A DNA stretch of 10,613 bases from Planctomycetaceae bacterium UBA2972 (GTDB lineage Bacteria; Planctomycetota; Planctomycetia; Pirellulales; Pirellulaceae), in the NCBI GenBank assembly GCA_002348315.1, contig DEAW01000227.1:46171-56783 (forward strand). The letters run 5' to 3'. Every line of letters starts with the position of its first letter. The first letter of the stretch is position 1. A program made the translations under genes and the position numbers. The notes beneath the pieces are model-generated. The model was given only the letters and a program-made list of their open reading frames with translations. It was not told where the DNA came from and made no database searches. Shown here piece by piece: positions 6,881 through 10,613 of this stretch.

Positions 6881-9800
6881 TTATGGATTCAATGCCGGGT
6901 CGGTCGAACGGGAATAGTTGGGATTTACAACCGGTAACTGTGCATCAATATCCTGGAGATACTTTGTCAGTTTTCCATAGAGATGTTTAGTAACCCCGGG
7001 ATGCTGATCTGCAATATTATGCTGCTCGGCCAGGTCATCACTGAGCCGATAAAGTTGTACCTCTTGAGACTCCCAAAAATAGTGCAGCTTCAAATCACCT
7101 GAGATCACTGTGGAATCCGGCTTGCTCTTTTTTTGATGCTGATAATGCGGCCAGTGGAAATACAACTCTTCGCGAGGCCTTTGTACGATTGCATTTTTTT
7201 GTGAATGCAACACGGGCAGTAAGCTACCGCCTTCGACCTTGTTATCCAGCGTTTCGATTTTGACGATATCACAAATCGTGGGAAGAATATCCCAGCCAAT
7301 CGCTGGCACTCGCGTCAGAGAATTCGGTTTAATCCCCGGACCGACCACTATCATTGGCACTCGTACTCCTGCTTCCCACAGCGTCGCCTTGCTGCCTCGC
7401 AATGGTCCGTTGATGTTGCCCGGGTCTTCCGTCGGATACGTTCCATTGTCGGCGGTAAAAATCAAATAAGTATTATCTGCGATGCCTAAACGTTCGATGG
7501 CATTTAACAAGTCTCCGAGCGAGCGATCCAAATCTTCGATCATTGACCCAAACGGCACACTCGTGTGCCGACGTCCGGGCTTGCGATCTTCCAGCTCGGC
7601 AATCGAAGATTCGGTTGCTTGATAACCGAGATGCGTTGCGTAGTGTGATACCTGCAAGTAAAACGGGTGCCCTTGCTGAACCTGCTGTTCCATAAATCGA
7701 ATGGAGGATCGAGTCATACTGAAGGCTCGCTTCGGATCATCCGGCAAATTGGAAGGGACGGTTCCTTCGCGATTACTGGTGGGTCCGTCACTGGCATCGA
7801 ACCCATGAGCTTGCGGGCCTCCACCGCTTAAATGCCATTTTCCAAAATGAGCTGCTCGGTATGCTGAGTTATGAATCTTCAATAATTCCGGGATGGTGTG
7901 TAGATTCGCGTCGAGTTGCGTGACGTGTCGTGGAGGGTTGAGTTTGTTTCCTTCGTAGAGACGGCCACCATTGCGATCCACAATATCACTCATATGCATT
8001 GCAGCCGGACTGATCCCGGTGAGCAACGCCGCTCGGGATGGCGAACAGTTGGGGTGAGCAGAGTAAGCCTGGGTGAACCGCATACCAGCTTTTGCAATTC
8101 TTTCCATGTTGGGAGTTTGAAAGAAATCACTGGACGAATCTTTTATTTTGGGGTCATAAGGAATCGAAGTCGTCCCCCATCCCTGATCGTCTGTCAGTAT
8201 GACGATAAAGTTAGGAGCAGTTTTATCTCCGTTCCCTTGAGTTGACTCTGCTGGTTTCCGGGGATTACTCAACCCTCGAACTTTGACCTTCCTAACTTCC
8301 CCCGCGTAATTGAAGTCGTCTCCATAGTTGCCGACATTGCTTTGCGAGTCATCATTAATACTCAAACCATCCTGCGGTTGGACTGGAATGTAACTTTCGC
8401 TATTACCGGTCGCTACTGTTGCGCCATTGATCGATAGTTGCAGTTTTCCGCCTTCACCTAATAGAGCCTGAATCGCAATCGGCCCTTTCAATTCGATCTT
8501 AGGTGAGGTCACCTCGGTAAGTTTCCCATTGATTCGGACACTGAACGTGACTTTGCGGTCTTTGATATGAAGGCTAACGCCCTGTTGACTACCTCCCTGA
8601 GCAACTAATACTCCATTTTTCTCCAACGCTGAAATCTCACAAGTCATTTGGACGGGTTGCCTGGCAATGTTGTCAACTTCAGCAGTCAACGAGGTTCGTT
8701 GCTGTGGTCCGGATTGAGGCATTTGTGCTAACCAGTCCTCCCAGCGGTACTTTAATTCCTCAAAACGATGGGGTTGTTCTTCAATCAAATTCGTTGTTTC
8801 GGCTGGGTCTCGTTCGACGTGATATAGTTCCCACGGCTTTCCAGCCAACGCAGAAATTTTCCATTGACGATGACGAGCCGCTCGGCCTCCCATATGTTCA
8901 AAAAAGAGCAGGCGTTCGTTGCTTGCTGGTTCACCCTGGAAAAAACCGGCCATACTGACGCCGTCCATCGGAAAAGTGGAGTCCGGGCCAACACCTGCCA
9001 ATTCCAGACAAGTGGGAGCGATATCCATGACATGCCCTAGATTTTTAGTGATTTGGCCTCCTGCTGCTTTCAGCCCCGCCGGCCAGTGAACAATAAAAGG
9101 AGTGCGACATCCGCCTTCATAACTCTCTTTTTTCCAATACTTCAACGGACTGTTGGCTGCATTTGCCCAGGCCGGCCCCAGTCCTGTGTAGCTTTCTGCT
9201 GATCCCAGTTTGTTGCGATTCTCCGGTAACTTCAATTCACGCTCGCGATGGGCTGTCTTGCCGTCCCGGGTTTCGCCATTGCGATCGTATCCCGCATACC
9301 CGGGTATTTCAGGAGAAGCCCCGTTATCCGAGAGAAAGAAGATGACCGTGTTGTCGTATTCGCCCGAGACTTTTAAGGCATCAATAATCCGGCCGATTCC
9401 TTGATCAACACTATCAACCATGGCTGCATGGACTTCAAATTTATTAGCCTGATACTCCCTTTCTTCGTCGGACAATTCAGCCCAGGACATCCCTCGATCG
9501 ATTACGGGATCGACTTCAGCATTCGGAAACAATTTCATTTTTCGCTGTCTGGCAAAGCGATCTGTTTTGAGTTGATCCCAGCCAGCATCAAACTTTCCGT
9601 CGTACTTGGCAATCACTTCAGGCTTGGCGTGCAGGGGCCAGTGAGGAGCTGTGTAGGCGACATACATAAAGAACGGTTCGTCATCCGTCTTTTCAAAATG
9701 TTCGATGTACTGAACTGAGTAATCCGTAATGGCGTCAGTCAGATAGTAGTCGTCGGCAACATCAGCAACCGGTTGGTCGTCGTGCACTAAGGAAAATGGG

Positions 9801-10315
9801 TCGAAGAAATCAACGACTCCCCAGATCACGCCATAGTAATGATCGAATCCTCGTTTGCGGGGATAAGACCGGGGGTCTGCGAACGGGATTCCTAATTCAA
9901 CCTGATGATTCATCCAGCCGATCCGATCCTGTTCGGGGGTCGTCGTCGCCAATTCTGAAAGGTGCCATTTGCCTGTCATGGCGGTGCGGTAACCCGATGC
10001 TTTCAGCAATTCGGCTACGGTTGGAGCATCAGGGTCCATCGTCCGCCCGTTACGTCCTAAACCAACACGATGAGGATAGCTGCCAGTGAGCAAGCTGGCT
10101 CGGGTTGGGCAACATCGAGCACAATTGTAAAACTGGCTAAAACGGATCCCATTCTCTGCAAGTGAGTTCAGATTAGGTGTTTCAATCTCACCTCCGAAAC
10201 ACTGAGGATCCGAGTATCCCATGTCGTCAACCAAAATGACAACGAAATTAGGACGCTCGGCAGCCGTGAGCACAGAGGCAATGAGAAGTAAGGGGATTGT
10301 AGCCAGAGAACGCAT
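6881..10315 (-). CDS. Double sulfatase: two complete sulfatase domains fused through a beta-rich spacer
   Basis: This exported protein has 1144 residues, about twice the usual sulfatase length. Residues 1-19 are a Sec signal. Sulfatase domain 1 (about 20-535) has D30/D31 in LVDDMGYSD, signature CCPTRASLLTG with formylglycine Cys C68, KWH at 116-118, APHWP, and SDNG with D330/N331. A Gly/Val-rich beta segment (about 550-681, ending EVRKVKVRG) resembles the LamG-like tails of planctomycete sulfatases. A polar linker (about 682-700) leads to sulfatase domain 2 (about 701-1130) with D709/D710 in LTDDQGWG, signature CSPSRAALLTG with C757, KWH at 826-828, and ADNG with D956/N957. Both sites have all core residues, so both should be active. 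The two halves are only distantly similar, so this is not a recent tandem duplication. Domain 2 lacks its own signal peptide, which argues for one exported polypeptide. A short AGG lies 5 bases before the ATG. Substrates are unknown; different sulfate positions on one glycan are possible. Confidence 0.93.
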   Translation of the reverse strand: MRSLATIPLLLIASVLTAAERPNFVVILVDDMGYSDPQCFGGEIETPNLNSLAENGIRFSQFYNCARCCPTRASLLTGSYPHRVGLGRNGRTMDPDAPTVAELLKASGYRTAMTGKWHLSELATTTPEQDRIGWMNHQVELGIPFADPRSYPRKRGFDHYYGVIWGVVDFFDPFSLVHDDQPVADVADDYYLTDAITDYSVQYIEHFEKTDDEPFFMYVAYTAPHWPLHAKPEVIAKYDGKFDAGWDQLKTDRFARQRKMKLFPNAEVDPVIDRGMSWAELSDEEREYQANKFEVHAAMVDSVDQGIGRIIDALKVSGEYDNTVIFFLSDNGASPEIPGYAGYDRNGETRDGKTAHRERELKLPENRNKLGSAESYTGLGPAWANAANSPLKYWKKESYEGGCRTPFIVHWPAGLKAAGGQITKNLGHVMDIAPTCLELAGVGPDSTFPMDGVSMAGFFQGEPASNERLLFFEHMGGRAARHRQWKISALAGKPWELYHVERDPAETTNLIEEQPHRFEELKYRWEDWLAQMPQSGPQQRTSLTAEVDNIARQPVQMTCEISALEKNGVLVAQGGSQQGVSLHIKDRKVTFSVRINGKLTEVTSPKIELKGPIAIQALLGEGGKLQLSINGATVATGNSESYIPVQPQDGLSINDDSQSNVGNYGDDFNYAGEVRKVKVRGLSNPRKPAESTQGNGDKTAPNFIVILTDDQGWGTTSIPYDPKIKDSSSDFFQTPNMERIAKAGMRFTQAYSAHPNCSPSRAALLTGISPAAMHMSDIVDRNGGRLYEGNKLNPPRHVTQLDANLHTIPELLKIHNSAYRAAHFGKWHLSGGGPQAHGFDASDGPTSNREGTVPSNLPDDPKRAFSMTRSSIRFMEQQVQQGHPFYLQVSHYATHLGYQATESSIAELEDRKPGRRHTSVPFGSMIEDLDRSLGDLLNAIERLGIADNTYLIFTADNGTYPTEDPGNINGPLRGSKATLWEAGVRVPMIVVGPGIKPNSLTRVPAIGWDILPTICDIVKIETLDNKVEGGSLLPVLHSQKNAIVQRPREELYFHWPHYQHQKKSKPDSTVISGDLKLHYFWESQEVQLYRLSDDLAEQHNIADQHPGVTKHLYGKLTKYLQDIDAQLPVVNPNYSRSTDPALNP

Positions 10316-10417
10316 GAGGACCTGCCATGGTGGTGAAGTTAAATTTGAAACGCACTGTAATAAGCTAGTGGACTCGTTACGAATCGATGACGCTTTGACG
10401 GCTTAATTGAGGATAGT

Positions 10418-10613
10418 TTAACTGGCAACAATCGCCTTGCCCTGATCGTTGACACACTCTTTCGTAGTATAAACGCTGACCGATTCAAGCCATTGCTCTA
10501 CTTTCTCAGTTTCGGTTAGTTCTTTTGGTGGTTCTTTCGATGGTTCTTCAATAGATTGTTGGTCAGCCGTCGTTGTGGGCTGCTGAGCATCTGCGTCATC
10601 ACTGGAACCATTT
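10418..10613 (-). CDS. C-terminal end of an unrecognised gene, truncated by the window edge
   Basis: The last 64 codons of an open frame enter from the right edge and stop at TAA (complement of 10418-10420). The visible peptide begins with an acidic, Gln/Thr-rich stretch (NGSSDDADAQQPTTTADQQ). A Pro/Glu/Lys-rich segment follows (EEPSKEPPKELTETEK), then a more ordinary tail containing VEQWLESVSVYTT and a single Cys. The first part looks like a disordered linker and the last like a short folded or helical end. I recognise no family. It has the same orientation as the sulfatases and ends 102 bases before the double sulfatase start. That gap (10316-10417) shows only a weak 6-bp hairpin at 10371-10385 and no convincing promoter, so it may be in the same operon. 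Reality is supported by the open frame and biased composition, but the start is not visible. Confidence 0.6.
   Translation of the reverse strand, partial: NGSSDDADAQQPTTTADQQSIEEPSKEPPKELTETEKVEQWLESVSVYTTKECVNDQGKAIVAS

Noticed and set aside
7916..8245. 109-codon open frame on the + strand opposite the double sulfatase
   Set aside because: It lies over the start of sulfatase domain 2, including the CSPSR signature, and its translation resembles no known protein. It is a shadow frame.
9401..9718. 105-codon + strand frame with a hydrophobic start opposite sulfatase domain 1
   Set aside because: The opposite strand carries conserved sulfatase sequence. The apparent hydrophobic stretch is a by-product of complementing that gene.
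6881..10315. Double sulfatase as a recent tandem duplication
   Set aside because: The two halves share only family motifs. Their lengths, inserts and signature residues (CCPTR against CSPSR) differ too much for a recent copy.
10371..10385. Hairpin GACTCG-TTA-CGAATC as a terminator for the right-edge gene
   Set aside because: The stem is six pairs with one G-T pair, the loop is short and no T tract follows on either strand.

Overview
The window looks like a chromosomal segment of a planctomycete, probably Planctomycetaceae-like with mid GC content. The phylum is inferred from gene content: a DUF1587/1595/1592/1588/1585 surface cytochrome paired with a DUF1552 protein is a planctomycete hallmark, and the neighbours are secreted formylglycine-type sulfatases, a family strongly expanded in marine planctomycetes. 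The genus cannot be read from the sequence.

Layout: two convergent gene pairs plus one gene fragment. On the + strand, a possible extended -10 promoter (47-55) precedes a 1211-residue diheme protein with a LamG domain inserted in its middle (109-3744). A twin-arginine DUF1552 protein follows (3837-5171). On the - strand, read from right to left, are the C-terminal end of an unrecognised gene (10418-10613, cut by the window edge), a 1144-residue protein carrying two complete sulfatase domains separated by a beta-rich spacer (6881-10315), and a single-domain secreted sulfatase (5199-6752). The two transcription units converge at 5171/5199, where a 9-bp perfect inverted repeat overlaps the stop codon of the DUF1552 gene. 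No non-coding stretch exceeds 130 bases. I found no tRNA, rRNA, CRISPR array, insertion sequence or attachment site.

How the genes may work together (inference): all four full-length products carry export signals. Three intact sulfatase active sites encoded by two genes could remove sulfate esters from a complex glycan outside the cytoplasm. The LamG-bearing cytochrome could bind a carbohydrate and handle electrons at the cell surface, with DUF1552 as its usual partner of unknown activity. The locus therefore resembles a sulfated-polysaccharide processing island, but it contains no glycoside hydrolase, transporter or regulator, so a shared substrate is not demonstrated.

The most unusual element is the fused double sulfatase. 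Next are the LamG insertion inside the cytochrome protein and the inverted repeat at the convergent junction. I see no sign of a wholly new system, only unusual domain architectures of known families.
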